Shown here: piece after piece, positions 34,489 through 46,354 of the stretch
How positions within the stretch are numbered: the first letter of the stretch is position 1
Layout: the number at the start of each line of letters is the position of its first letter
DNA from: CAZYFH01 sp965249175
Lineage (GTDB): Bacteria; Acidobacteriota; Vicinamibacteria; Vicinamibacterales; UBA8438
Direction of reading: 5' to 3'
Assembly (NCBI GenBank): GCA_965249175.1
Contig: OZ252227.1
Coordinates: 4,650,001 to 4,714,000 of the forward strand
DNA: 64,000 nt
Translations under genes and position numbers: made by a program
The notes under the pieces: generated by a model
Seen by the model: only the letters and a program-made list of their open reading frames with translations
Told to the model about the DNA's origin: nothing
Database searches by the model: none

Positions 34489-34602
34489 CGCGTGGGCGTG
34501 GGCGTTCTCATGTGCCCGATTCCCGGAGTCGTCTGGGAAACCACTCGTCGGGCACGCCGGGTTTCCCGCCGGCGTGCCTCGTCAGTTCCGGAGGAACTCC
34601 CC

Positions 34603-37260
<2,658 letters not shown>

Positions 37261-37276
37261 CTGTTAAGGAGACCTG

Positions 37277-39325
37277 ATGACGCGCACGGCATCCGCACTC
37301 GCGACAGTGCTGCTTCTCACGACGGGGATCGGGACGGCTTCGGCCGAGGTCGTCCGCATTCAGGTGGACAGCCGCGTGGACATCGCCGGCGGCCAGGCGT
37401 ACGGCCTCGCTGGAGCCTACGAGGGACTGTCGGGGACGATCTTTTTCGAGGTCGATCCGGCGAACCCCGCGAACGGCATCATCACTGATATCCGCCTCGC
37501 GCCGCGCAATGCGAACGGCAAGGTCGAGTTCCGATCGGACTTCTACCTCATCAAGCCGACAGACCCGGGTCGCGGCAACGGCACCGTCCTCTACGAGGTC
37601 TCCAATCGTGGCGGCAAGGGCATGCTCGGCTATTTCAACAATGCCGCTGGCGGCAGGGCACCTCAGTCAGCCGAGGAGATGGGCGACGGTTTTCTCTTGC
37701 GGAACGGCTTCACGCTGCTCTGGCTCGGATGGCAGTTCGACGTGCCGCTCGAAGGTGAACGGATGCGCGTGTATCCCCCCATCGCCACCAACGACGGCAA
37801 CCCCATCACCGGTCTGGTGCGAAGCGAAGTCGTCGTGACCGAACGCGCGTACGACCGCTCGCTCGCCGACCGGAACCACATCGCGTATCCCGTCGCCGAC
37901 CCGAACGATCCGGCGAACGTCATGACCGTCCGGGACGGTGTCGACCAGGCACGTCGGGTCGTGCCGCGGAGTCAGTGGCGGTTCGCCCGCCGCGAGGAGA
38001 ACGGGACGGTTGTCGACGACGCGACTCGCGTCCTTCTCGAGGGCGGCTTCGATCCGCACACGCTCTACGACATCGTCTACGTGGCGAAGGATCCCGCGCT
38101 GGTCGGCCTGGGGCCCGCCGCCGTGCGCGACCTGATCTCAAGAATGAAGTACGGCGATTCACCGGAGCTGTCGCTCCCGGCTGGCGCGATCGAGCACGCC
38201 GTCGCATGGGGCGTGTCGCAGAGCGGGCGCTTTCTCCGGACGTTCCTCTATCACGGCTTCAACCGGGATGAGGCGGACCGCCGGGCGTTCGATGGCGTGA
38301 TGGCCCACGTGGCGGGCGGCGGCCGGGGCAGCTTCAACCATCGCTTCGCCCAGCCCTCGCGCGACGGGCATCCGTTTCTCAACAAGCTGTATCCCAGCGA
38401 CATCTTTCCGTTCGCCGACATCGTCCAGAGCGACCCGGTGACCGACATGCGTGACGGCCTGCTGGCCGGCATCCAGCCGCAGCACATGCCAAAGGTCTTC
38501 TATACGAATTCGTCATACGAGTACTGGGGACGGGCGGCCTCGCTCATCCACACGACCCTCGACGGGGCGGCGGACGCCCCGCTGATGGACAACGTGCGGA
38601 TCTACTCCTTTGCCGGGGGACAGCACGGCCCTGGCCGTTTTCCGCCACGCCACACGAGCGGGCAGCAGCTGAGCAACCCGAACGACTACTCCTGGTTCCT
38701 CCGGAGCCTGCTGCTTGCGATGGACGACTGGGTCGACGATGACGTGGCGCCGCCCGCGAGCGTCTATCCCCGGGTCGCCGACGGCGACCTCGTCATGCCT
38801 GACGACCTCCGGTTCCCCGACCTCCCCGGCGTTGGCCAGCCGGCCGAGCCGCACCTTGCCTACCGGGCGGTGTACGGACCGGAGTTCAGGACACGGGGCA
38901 TCGTCACCGTGCAGCCGCCAGAGGTCCTCTCCGCGTTTCCGGTGATGGTCCCGAAGGTCGACGGCGACGGGAACGAGACCGCCGGCCTGATGATGCCCGA
39001 GGTCGCCGTGCCGCTCGCCACCTACACCGGATGGAATCTATTCCGCGCCGAATCGGGCCCGACCGACGTATTGTCGAGCATGCAGGGCTCCTATATTCCG
39101 TTCCCGCGCACGCGCGCCGACGGCGAGCGAGCGGGTGACCCCCGCCGTGCTATCGCCGAGCGCTACGACAGCCGCGAGGCGTATCTCGGTCAAGTCTCGG
39201 CCGCCGCGCTCGCCTTGGTCGATGACGGCTACCTGTTGGCCGAGGATCTCTCGCCGATCCTCACGCAGGCCGGTCGCCACTGGGACTACCTGATGGAGGA
39301 GGACAGCAGCCAGAACCAGCCTTAA
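37277..39325 (+). CDS. Exported alpha/beta-hydrolase-domain protein (copy B)
   Basis: 682 residues with signal peptide (ALATVLLLTTGIGTASA) and an AAGGAG ribosome site 8 nt upstream. Same architecture as the protein at 31449: YGLAGAYEGLSGTIFFEVDP, YEVSNRGGKGMLGYFNNAAG, FTLLWLGWQFDVPLEGERMR, nucleophile elbow AWGVSQSGRFLRTFLYHGFN and YSFAGGQHGPGRFPPR. It is longer by insertions in the N-terminal half. Likely an exported esterase or lactone-like hydrolase; no substrate evidence. Confidence 0.82.
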   Translation: MTRTASALATVLLLTTGIGTASAEVVRIQVDSRVDIAGGQAYGLAGAYEGLSGTIFFEVDPANPANGIITDIRLAPRNANGKVEFRSDFYLIKPTDPGRGNGTVLYEVSNRGGKGMLGYFNNAAGGRAPQSAEEMGDGFLLRNGFTLLWLGWQFDVPLEGERMRVYPPIATNDGNPITGLVRSEVVVTERAYDRSLADRNHIAYPVADPNDPANVMTVRDGVDQARRVVPRSQWRFARREENGTVVDDATRVLLEGGFDPHTLYDIVYVAKDPALVGLGPAAVRDLISRMKYGDSPELSLPAGAIEHAVAWGVSQSGRFLRTFLYHGFNRDEADRRAFDGVMAHVAGGGRGSFNHRFAQPSRDGHPFLNKLYPSDIFPFADIVQSDPVTDMRDGLLAGIQPQHMPKVFYTNSSYEYWGRAASLIHTTLDGAADAPLMDNVRIYSFAGGQHGPGRFPPRHTSGQQLSNPNDYSWFLRSLLLAMDDWVDDDVAPPASVYPRVADGDLVMPDDLRFPDLPGVGQPAEPHLAYRAVYGPEFRTRGIVTVQPPEVLSAFPVMVPKVDGDGNETAGLMMPEVAVPLATYTGWNLFRAESGPTDVLSSMQGSYIPFPRTRADGERAGDPRRAIAERYDSREAYLGQVSAAALALVDDGYLLAEDLSPILTQAGRHWDYLMEEDSSQNQP

Positions 39326-39349
39326 CCCCAGGGCTCGCGGGTAACGACC

Positions 39350-39967
39350 GTGGCCGACGACCAGACGTTCCGCATCATCCTCGCGCTCGGGATGGCCGCC
39401 TTTCTACCGGTCGGCCTCTACCACCGCATTCGTTCGCAAGCGACCCGCGAGCCGTTGGACCGGCGGCAGGAGGGGCTCTTCATCCTTTTCACGCTCCGCC
39501 CCTTCGGTCTGGCGGCGATGGGCGGTATGGTGACGTTCATCCTGAACCCAGACTGGGTGGCGTGGGCCTCGCTCCCGCTGCCGCTGTGGCTCCGCTGGGT
39601 CGGTGTGGCGATCGGCGTGCCGACACTCGCGCTCGGCATCTGGACGTTTCGTTCAATCGGCACGAACATCACCGACACCGTCGTCACCAGGCGGGAGCAC
39701 ACGCTGGTCACGCACGGTCCGTACCGGTACGTCCGCCACCCGTTCTATGCCACCGCCTTCTGCGGCTTCCTCGCGAACGCCCTCACCACCGCCAATTGGT
39801 TCATCGCGCTGACCGGAGCGATCGCGCTGGCGCTGATCGTCGCGCGGACCACGATCGAAGAGGCGCATCTCGTCCAGCGCTTCGGCGACGACTACCGCCG
39901 GTATATGCGCCAGACCGGCCGATTCTTTCCGAAGCTCGGCGCCTCGGCGCCGGCGACCCGCACGTAG
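39350..39967 (+). CDS. Isoprenylcysteine carboxyl methyltransferase-like membrane protein
   Basis: 205 residues from GTG 39350. About four to five membrane helices (IILALGMAAFLPVGLYHRI, WVGVAIGVPTLALGIWTFRS, ANWFIALTGAIALALIVA). The ICMT/PEMT signature is THGPYRYVRHPFYATAFCGF and EEAHLVQRFGDDYRRYMRQT, which bind SAM and acceptor. The true acceptor in bacteria is unknown. Its TAG stop (39965-39967) is the first TAG of a REP-like repeat. Confidence 0.85.
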   Translation: MADDQTFRIILALGMAAFLPVGLYHRIRSQATREPLDRRQEGLFILFTLRPFGLAAMGGMVTFILNPDWVAWASLPLPLWLRWVGVAIGVPTLALGIWTFRSIGTNITDTVVTRREHTLVTHGPYRYVRHPFYATAFCGFLANALTTANWFIALTGAIALALIVARTTIEEAHLVQRFGDDYRRYMRQTGRFFPKLGASAPATRT

Positions 39968-39996
39968 CGCGGGGCTTCAGCCCCGCGAAGCCGTAG
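39964..39996. repeat. REP-like palindromic repeat, unit 2
   Basis: GTAGCGCGGGGCTTCAGCCC followed by CGCGAAGCCGTAG. The GGGGCTTCAGCCCC core is an imperfect hairpin. The 5' TAG is the stop codon of the ICMT-like gene. Confidence 0.6.
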
Positions 39997-40001
39997 CCCA
40001 T

Positions 40002-41429
40002 ATGCCCACACGTAGCCGCCGCGGCTGGATCGTCCTCATCGGCGTCCTCAGTACCTTCCTCGCACCGGTAACCGACGGTTCAGCCCAGACGGCAGCCGCG
40101 CCGCGACCTCCCAACGTCATCATCATCACAGCCGACGACCTCGGCTACGGCGACCTCGGCAGCTACGGGCATCCGACGATCCGCACCCCGGCGATCGACC
40201 GACTGGCCGCCGAAGGCCAACGCTGGACCAGCTTCTATGCGCAGGCGCCGGTCTGCTCGCCCAGCCGCGCGGCGCTCCTCACGGGCCGTCTGCATCTGCG
40301 AAGCGGGATGTTTGGTCGACGGACCGGGGTCTTCTTTCCCGACTCGCTCGCGGGGCTGCCCGCGGACGAGGTGACGCTCGCCGAAGCACTCCGCAAGGTC
40401 GGCTACGCGACCGGCATCGTCGGCAAGTGGCATCTCGGCCACCTGCCCCAGTACCTCCCGACCCGCCACGGTTTCGACTCCTGGTTCGGGATCCCGTACT
40501 CGAATGACATGGACTGGAATCTGCCCGACGGGCTCGACAGCCGGACGGCGTATTTCAACCCGGACGTCGACTACTGGCAGGTCCCGCTCATGCGTGACGA
40601 AGCAGTCATCGAGCGACCCGCCCAGCAGGCGACGATCACGCGACGGTACACCGAGGAGGCGGTGCGCTTCATCGGCGAGCACCGGGACGAGCCGTTCTTT
40701 CTGTACGTGCCCCACTCCATGCCGCACATGCCGCTCTTCGTCTCGGACGCGTATCGCGATCGCAGCGCGGCGGGAATCTATGGGGACGTCATCGAGGAGA
40801 TTGACGGGAGCGTGGGAGAGATCGTCGACGCGGTCGAGACGGCCGGCCTCGCCGACCGCACGCTGGTCGTCTTCACCAGCGACAACGGTCCGTGGCTCAG
40901 CTTCGAGACGCATGCGGGGACCGCGGGTCTGCTCCGCGACGGCAAAGGCACAACGTTCGAAGGCGGGATGCGTGTACCAGGCATCTTCTGGTGGCCGGGC
41001 ACGATCGAGGCCGGCGTGACCCAGGAGGTCGGATCGAGCATGGACCTCTTTACGACCGTCGTGTCGATCGCCGGCGGCACCATTCCGGATGATCGGCCGA
41101 TCGATGGGGTCGACCTCAGTCCCGTCCTGTTCGACGCCGGAGCGAGCCCACGTCGCACGATGGCCTATTACCGGATGGGGGCGCTCTTCGCGTTTCGCCT
41201 CGGCGCATACAAGGTGCACTTCATCACGGAAGGGCGATACGCGCTCGGACCGGCGCGGACGGTCCACGACCCGCCGCTGCTCTTCAATCTCGACGTGGAT
41301 CCCGCGGAGCAATACGACGTCGCCGCAACGCAACCGGAGGCGCTCGCCGACGTCCTGGACGCGGTGGCGCGCCATCGGGCCGGGATGACGGTCGGGGAGC
41401 CGCTCTTCGACCTCCGCGGGCAGCCATAG
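40002..41429 (+). CDS. Sulfatase of the formylglycine type
   Basis: 475 residues, signal peptide WIVLIGVLSTFLAPVTDGSA. Metal-binding start PNVIIITADDLGYGDLGSYG (D45, D46). Sulfatase signature 1 is VCSPSRAALLTGR with C85 as the residue converted to formylglycine; signature 2 is GIVGKWHLGH. VFTSDNGPW supplies the later metal ligands and KGTTFEGGMRVPG follows. It hydrolyses sulfate esters in the periplasm or outside. It requires a formylglycine-generating enzyme, which is not in this window. Confidence 0.93.
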   Translation: MPTRSRRGWIVLIGVLSTFLAPVTDGSAQTAAAPRPPNVIIITADDLGYGDLGSYGHPTIRTPAIDRLAAEGQRWTSFYAQAPVCSPSRAALLTGRLHLRSGMFGRRTGVFFPDSLAGLPADEVTLAEALRKVGYATGIVGKWHLGHLPQYLPTRHGFDSWFGIPYSNDMDWNLPDGLDSRTAYFNPDVDYWQVPLMRDEAVIERPAQQATITRRYTEEAVRFIGEHRDEPFFLYVPHSMPHMPLFVSDAYRDRSAAGIYGDVIEEIDGSVGEIVDAVETAGLADRTLVVFTSDNGPWLSFETHAGTAGLLRDGKGTTFEGGMRVPGIFWWPGTIEAGVTQEVGSSMDLFTTVVSIAGGTIPDDRPIDGVDLSPVLFDAGASPRRTMAYYRMGALFAFRLGAYKVHFITEGRYALGPARTVHDPPLLFNLDVDPAEQYDVAATQPEALADVLDAVARHRAGMTVGEPLFDLRGQP

Positions 41430-41440
41430 ATCTCGCGATG

Positions 41441-41578
41441 CCCAACGTAGGGCGAGGCTTCAGCCTCGCCTCGCAGGGCTGAAGGCCTGCACTACGATCG
41501 GCACCTCGGGCGCACGCCCATGCCCAACGTAGGGCGAGGCTTTAGCCTCGCCTCGCAGGCCTGAAGGCCTGCGCTACG
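41441..41578. repeat. REP-like palindromic repeats, units 3a and 3b
   Basis: Two nearly identical units of about 56 bp begin CCCAACGTAGGGCGAGGCTT at 41441 and again at 41523. Each has two hairpins (GGCGAGGCT-TCAGCCTCGCC and GCAGG..CTGAAGGCCTGC). The right end of 3b supplies the stop TAG of the oxidoreductase on the minus strand. Confidence 0.65.
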
Positions 41579-42734
41579 TACGCATCGCCGCGTAGAGCGC
41601 GATGTGGCCGTCGACGACCCGCTGGCGTGCCGCCTCGTTCGGTTCGAGCGTCCACACGCCCCGCTCGGCGGTGCCGCCGAGCGCGATGCCGTCCGACCGC
41701 GGCATCATGTGAATCCCGATCCCGACGTCGTCGGCCGGCCCGATCCCACCCGACGTCCTGAAGTGCACCTCTGGCTGCGGAACAAGGTGCGTGAGCTGTC
41801 CCTTTACCGGCATCAGCTCGCGATCGCCGAACAGGGCGCGCGACCCGAGGCCCGTGCAGTTGACGATGATCGGCGCGCTGAGCGTCATGAGGTCGCGCGG
41901 CGTGTCGAACGTGCGAATGACGATTCGCCCGCCGGCGTCGCGGACGTCGCGGACCAGGGCGTCGAGATAGATCGACGGCTCGATGCGCAGGGACGGTTGG
42001 CGCGTCGCGTAGCGGAGGGGGAAAGGATGCGCGCCAGGCTCGAGCACGGTCCGGCCCGCCCGCAAGTAGTCCGGGAGAAGCGGCGATCGATCGCTGTCGC
42101 GGCGCGCCGCGCGCACCTCGTCCATCGTCTCGTAGGTATCGATCCAGGAGACGCCATAGCCGTTCCCGACGAGCAACTGCAGCTGTCGATAGGCGATCTC
42201 GGCGACCTGCCGGAACTGCGCGTCCCACAACTCGGTGCGACGCTCGTCGTCGACGAGTCCTGACGTCGGCGTAAAGCCGGCAAGCGACATGTTCGACGTC
42301 GTGTCGGGCGGCACCGTCTTCGCGTAGATCGTTACGTCGAAGCCGCGCCGCTGGAGCTGCCGGGCCGCGGTCAACCCGACCGCACCACAGCCGAGCACCG
42401 CCGCCCGCCGGGAGTCGTGCTCCAGCGCCCAGTCGGCCGCCACCTCTCCGCACCCCCACGACAGCGACATCCCCGAGCCGCCGTGCCCGTAGTTGTGGAT
42501 GACGGTCTTCGCGTCGAGCCTGTCGGGTCGCAGTACAAAACCGGAAGGCCGATGCGGGCGAAGGCCGACTGTCGTGCGGATGACCCGGTCCCACGACGCG
42601 CGGACCCGCGGCAGGCCAAACACGAGCCGCGTGTCGGCGGCGGCGCCCGACGTAGCGACCCGGCGCACGCACCCGCCGAGCCCGAGGCCGATGGCGGCCA
42701 TGGCGCCGGATGCGAGGAGCGTGCGTCTGTCCAT
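41574..42734 (-). CDS. FAD-dependent DAO-like oxidoreductase, permuted motif order
   Basis: 386 residues. The leader MDRRTLLASGAMAAIGLGLG C has both a twin-arginine start and a possible lipobox. DAO motifs appear in an unusual order: the normally C-terminal VIHNYGHGGSGMSLSWGCGE comes first (residues about 78-97), followed by the Rossmann FAD site AAVLGCGAVGLTAARQLQRR, and the chain ends at GIHMMPRSDGIALGGT. It resembles a family of D-amino-acid-oxidase relatives with circularly permuted FAD domain. Probably periplasmic oxidation of an amino acid or amine. Confidence 0.82.
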   Translation of the reverse strand: MDRRTLLASGAMAAIGLGLGGCVRRVATSGAAADTRLVFGLPRVRASWDRVIRTTVGLRPHRPSGFVLRPDRLDAKTVIHNYGHGGSGMSLSWGCGEVAADWALEHDSRRAAVLGCGAVGLTAARQLQRRGFDVTIYAKTVPPDTTSNMSLAGFTPTSGLVDDERRTELWDAQFRQVAEIAYRQLQLLVGNGYGVSWIDTYETMDEVRAARRDSDRSPLLPDYLRAGRTVLEPGAHPFPLRYATRQPSLRIEPSIYLDALVRDVRDAGGRIVIRTFDTPRDLMTLSAPIIVNCTGLGSRALFGDRELMPVKGQLTHLVPQPEVHFRTSGGIGPADDVGIGIHMMPRSDGIALGGTAERGVWTLEPNEAARQRVVDGHIALYAAMRT

Positions 42735-42833
42735 CTTCCGTTTCCCCGTTCAAGGCCGGACGCCACGAATCATAGATGGACCGGCGCACCGTACCTACCG
42801 GGGAGTTGCAGTGCGCTCCGACTGTGATTCATA

Positions 42834-42850
42834 ATGACTCTTTATGACTC
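42834..42850. promoter_or_regulatory. Direct repeat upstream of the RHH antitoxin
   Basis: ATGACTC is repeated at 42834-42840 and 42844-42850 with 10-bp periodicity, one helical turn, directly upstream of the antitoxin start. Ribbon-helix-helix dimers commonly bind such spaced half-sites. Confidence 0.35.
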
Positions 42851-42875
42851 AGTCAGAAGGGCCAGGGAGATGCGA

Positions 42876-43139
42876 ATGACCCAGCTCACCGTGCGCGGAT
42901 TCGACACGCGGCTCGAGCGCCACCTGCGGGCGTTCGCCAAGCGTCATGGCATCTCCCTGAACCGCGCGGCGATCCGGCTGATGCGTCGGGGTGCGGGGCT
43001 CGAACCAACCCCCGAAGCGGCCACGGTCGTCGGAGATTCGCTGGATCCATTCATCGGCAGCTGGTCCGCCGCAGAGGACCGAGAGATCATGGCCGCCGTC
43101 GACGCGTTCGACGAGATCGACCCAAGCTTATGGCGATGA
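42876..43139 (+). CDS. vapB: Ribbon-helix-helix antitoxin (VapB/FitA-like)
   Basis: 87 residues from ATG 42876, 6 nt behind AGGGAG; an upstream ATG at 42870 and the frame to 42834 are alternatives. The N-terminus MTQLTVRGFDTRLERHLRAF plus AKRHGISLNRAAIRLMRRGA is the RHH DNA-binding fold. The C-terminal EDREIMAAVDAFDEIDPSLW is the toxin-binding tail. Its stop overlaps the toxin start. Confidence 0.8.
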   Translation: MTQLTVRGFDTRLERHLRAFAKRHGISLNRAAIRLMRRGAGLEPTPEAATVVGDSLDPFIGSWSAAEDREIMAAVDAFDEIDPSLWR

Positions 43140-43546
43140 CGGTCCTGGTCGACACCGACGCGTATTCCGCGTTCATGCGTGGACACGCCAATGTCGTGGC
43201 CCGGATTCGGCGGGCCGAGCGCGTGCTGCTGTCGACCGTGGTCGTTGGCGAGTTGCTGTTCGGCTTCCGCCACGGCTCGCGGTTCGAACGCAACCGGAAG
43301 AGCCTCGAACAGTTCCTGGACAACCCCTTCGTCAGCCTGGTGCCCGTGACCTACGCGACGGCCGAGCGGTTCGGACGTATCGCGGCCGCCCTGCGCGGCA
43401 AGGGCCGGCCCATCCCGACGAACGACATCTGGATCGCAGCCCACGCGATGGAGACGGGGGCCGATCTCCTCTCGTTCGACCGGCACTTTGACGACGTCGA
43501 TGGCGTCGCATGGGTCCAGCCGGACGAGGACGGCATCACTCGCTAG
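43130..43546 (+). CDS. vapC: VapC-type PIN-domain toxin
   Basis: 138 residues; ATG 43130 overlaps the antitoxin by 10 nt, or ATG 43136 overlaps as ATGA. PIN residues: MTVLVDTDAYSAFMRG (Asp), TVVVGELLFGFRHGSRFERN (Glu), GRPIPTNDIWIAAHAMETGA (Asp) and LLSFDRHFDDVDGV (last Asp). Predicted Mg-dependent RNase. Confidence 0.88.
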   Translation: MAMTVLVDTDAYSAFMRGHANVVARIRRAERVLLSTVVVGELLFGFRHGSRFERNRKSLEQFLDNPFVSLVPVTYATAERFGRIAAALRGKGRPIPTNDIWIAAHAMETGADLLSFDRHFDDVDGVAWVQPDEDGITR

Positions 43547-43639
43547 CGGGACATCCGCGCCCTGCCGAGCGCGTACCCGGATCTGGTAGGCTCGCTCCGA
43601 CCGCGGATCGCAGGCGGTGGCAACGGCACCCACACACCG

Positions 43640-46354
43640 ATGAGCGAGATCGCGACTGGCGGCCGGCTCGGTGCCTTCGAGGTCAAGGACCTCCTCGGCG
43701 AGGGCGGCATGGGTAGAGTGTGGCGCGCGCGCGACACCACGCTCGGCCGTGACGTCGCCCTCAAGGTGCTCCCAGACCTGTTCGCAGACGACCCGGAGCG
43801 ACTTGCCCGGTTCCAGCGCGAGGCACAGCTCCTCGCCGCCCTCAACCACCCCAACATCGCCGGCATCCACGGGATCGAGGACAACGCGTCCGCTGGCGTT
43901 CGCGCGCTGGTCCTCGAGCTGGTCGAGGGGCCGACGCTCGCCGACCGCATCGCGCAGGGCGCGATGCCAGTCGAAGACGCGCTCCGGATCGCCCGTCAGA
44001 TCGCCCAAGCGATCGACGCCGCCCACGAGCAGGGGATCATCCACCGCGACTTGAAACCGGCCAACATCAAGGTGAAGGACGACGGCACCGTGAAGGTGCT
44101 CGATTTCGGCCTGGCGAAGGCGTTGGGGGGTGACGCCAGCGGCGACCCGTCGCAGTCGCCCACGCTGACGGCGATGACGGCGCAGGCGGGCGTGATCATG
44201 GGAACCGCCGCCTACATGGCTCCCGAGCAGGCGCGCGGCAAGCCGGTCGACAAGCGGGCCGATATCTGGGCGTTCGGCGCGGTGCTCCACGAGATGCTGA
44301 CGGGCCGCCGCGCGTTTCGCGGCGACGAGGTGTCGGACATCCTGGCGTCGGTGCTGGCGAGGGAGCCGGATGCTGAGTCGCTGCCACCGAACCTCCCTGG
44401 GGCTGTCCGCCGACTGCTCGATCGCTGCCTCGACAAGGACCCGAAGCGCCGGCTGCGCGACATCGGCGAGGCGATCGTCCAGATCGACGACGCGACGGCG
44501 CCACAGCCGACAGTCACGAACGACGCTGGCGCGGCTACCGCCGCACCGCCTGCCGTCCCTTCGTCACGCTGGCGACGCCTCATGCCCGCCCTCGCGTCGG
44601 GTCTCGCCGCAGCGCTTGTCGCCGGCTTCGGCGTGTGGTGGGCGACGCGGCCCGCGGATCCGCGTGTCTCCCGTTTCGTCGTCACCGCCCCGACCGCGCC
44701 ACTCGCCGCCGCCGCGCAGGCCACTGACCTGGCGATCTCTCCCGACGGCACAGTCGTCGTCTACACCTCTGGCTCGCCACGGCGGCTCTACGTGCGATCG
44801 GTCGACGAGCTCGAAGCGAGGGTCCTGACCGACACGCAGCGCGCGCAGGGACCGTTTTTCTCACCTGGTGGCGAGTGGGTCGGCTTCTACGACCCCGGCG
44901 ACGGCGCGTTGAAGAAAATCTCGATCGCAGGAGGGCGGGCCGTGACGTTGTGTGCGGCCGACTCCGCGCTCCGAGGCGCGAGTTGGGGCGCGGACGATCG
45001 GCTCGTCTTCGCGCTGAACGACACCGCGGGACTCCGCCGCGTCTCGGCGGGCGGCGGGGAGCCGGAGCAGCTGACGACGCCCGACCCGCAGCGGGGCGAG
45101 GGTCGGCATCATTGGCCGGAGATACTCCCTGGCGGTCGCGCCGTCCTGTTCGCGGTGGCGAGCGGGGCCGCGGCGAGCTCGAAGCGCATCGATTTGTTGA
45201 GCCTGGAGACCGGCCAGCAGACCGCGCTGATCCCGATCGGCAGCCATCCGCGATACGCACCAACCGGTCACATCGTCTATGGAACGGACGGCACGCTGCG
45301 CGCCGTGCCCTTCGACCTCGACAGCCTCGCGGTCATCGGCGATCCGGTTCCGGTGGTGGACGGCGTCGTGACCAAGGACATCGATGGTGCCGCGAACTTC
45401 GGCCTGGCGGGTGACGGATCGCTTGTCTACGTGACGGGTGCCGGCTCCAGCCCGGCGACGAACACAATCGTCTGGGTTGCGAGGGACGGCACGGAGGAGG
45501 ATCTGGAGGCCGGACCGGGTGCGTATTCGTCGGTGCGGGTATCCCCGGACGGTCGACAGCTCGCCCTTGCCTTCGACGGAGACGTGCACACCTATGATTC
45601 AGAGCGCGGCACGTTCAACCGGGTCACGACCCATCCAGGAACCGACCAACACCCCCTCTGGACTGTCGATGGCGCGCACCTCGTCTTCGAGTCCAACCGC
45701 GGCGGAGGGCCCGAGCTGTTCCGGACGCCGGCCGACGGCAGCGGCACGCCTGACCTCGTCCTGGCTCTCGAAGGGTCGCGGAACCTCGTGGCACCCGAGG
45801 CGTGGACACCTGACGGCACGACGCTCTTGTTCGTGGAAGCCCGGCTCCCCATGGTCGACATCGGCGCGCTCTCGATGGAGGGTGACCCCGCCCTGGAGTT
45901 GCTGATCGACGACGAGTTCCAGGAGGGAGGCCCGGCGATCGCGCCCGACGGCCGCTGGCTCGCCTACCACTCGAACCGATCGGGTCGATACGAGGTCTTC
46001 GTCGAGCGCTTTCCCGAGCTCGGCGGCCGCCAGCCGATCTCGACCGACGGCGGGCGCGTGCCGCGCTGGTCGCCCGACGGGACCGAGCTGTTCTATCAGA
46101 GCCTCGACGGGCGGCAGCTGCTTGCCGTGCCGATCACGACGGGGTCAACGCTGACCGCCGGTGCGCCCGACGTGCTGTTTGAGGGACCGTACCTCGCGTC
46201 GACGGGCCCGTCTCGACCGTACGACCTCGACCCCGACGGCGAGCGATTCGCGATGATCAAGGTCCCCGCCGCCACCGCCGAGGATGGGCGCTCGCAGATC
46301 GTCCTGGTGCAGAACTGGGATCAAGAGCTGTCGGAGCGGGTCCCGGTGCCATGA
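43640..46354 (+). CDS. Transmembrane serine/threonine kinase with TolB-like propeller
   Basis: 904 residues. Kinase: glycine loop LGEGGMGRVWRARD, Lys42 in DVALKVLPD, catalytic HRDLKPANI, DFGLAKALGG and AYMAPEQARG. One membrane helix in ALASGLAAALVAGFGVWWAT (about 313-333). The outer part is a WD40/PD40 propeller of TolB type with repeats such as ISPDGTVVVYTS, VSPDGRQLALAF and IAPDGRWLAYHSNRSGRYEV. Inside-facing Hanks kinase with an external sensor. Its TGA overlaps the next start (ATGA). Confidence 0.92.
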   Translation: MSEIATGGRLGAFEVKDLLGEGGMGRVWRARDTTLGRDVALKVLPDLFADDPERLARFQREAQLLAALNHPNIAGIHGIEDNASAGVRALVLELVEGPTLADRIAQGAMPVEDALRIARQIAQAIDAAHEQGIIHRDLKPANIKVKDDGTVKVLDFGLAKALGGDASGDPSQSPTLTAMTAQAGVIMGTAAYMAPEQARGKPVDKRADIWAFGAVLHEMLTGRRAFRGDEVSDILASVLAREPDAESLPPNLPGAVRRLLDRCLDKDPKRRLRDIGEAIVQIDDATAPQPTVTNDAGAATAAPPAVPSSRWRRLMPALASGLAAALVAGFGVWWATRPADPRVSRFVVTAPTAPLAAAAQATDLAISPDGTVVVYTSGSPRRLYVRSVDELEARVLTDTQRAQGPFFSPGGEWVGFYDPGDGALKKISIAGGRAVTLCAADSALRGASWGADDRLVFALNDTAGLRRVSAGGGEPEQLTTPDPQRGEGRHHWPEILPGGRAVLFAVASGAAASSKRIDLLSLETGQQTALIPIGSHPRYAPTGHIVYGTDGTLRAVPFDLDSLAVIGDPVPVVDGVVTKDIDGAANFGLAGDGSLVYVTGAGSSPATNTIVWVARDGTEEDLEAGPGAYSSVRVSPDGRQLALAFDGDVHTYDSERGTFNRVTTHPGTDQHPLWTVDGAHLVFESNRGGGPELFRTPADGSGTPDLVLALEGSRNLVAPEAWTPDGTTLLFVEARLPMVDIGALSMEGDPALELLIDDEFQEGGPAIAPDGRWLAYHSNRSGRYEVFVERFPELGGRQPISTDGGRVPRWSPDGTELFYQSLDGRQLLAVPITTGSTLTAGAPDVLFEGPYLASTGPSRPYDLDPDGERFAMIKVPAATAEDGRSQIVLVQNWDQELSERVPVP

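Noticed and set aside
41441..41578. CRISPR array
   Set aside because: Only two palindromic units of about 56 bp with no regular spacers and no cas genes; they belong to the REP-like family.
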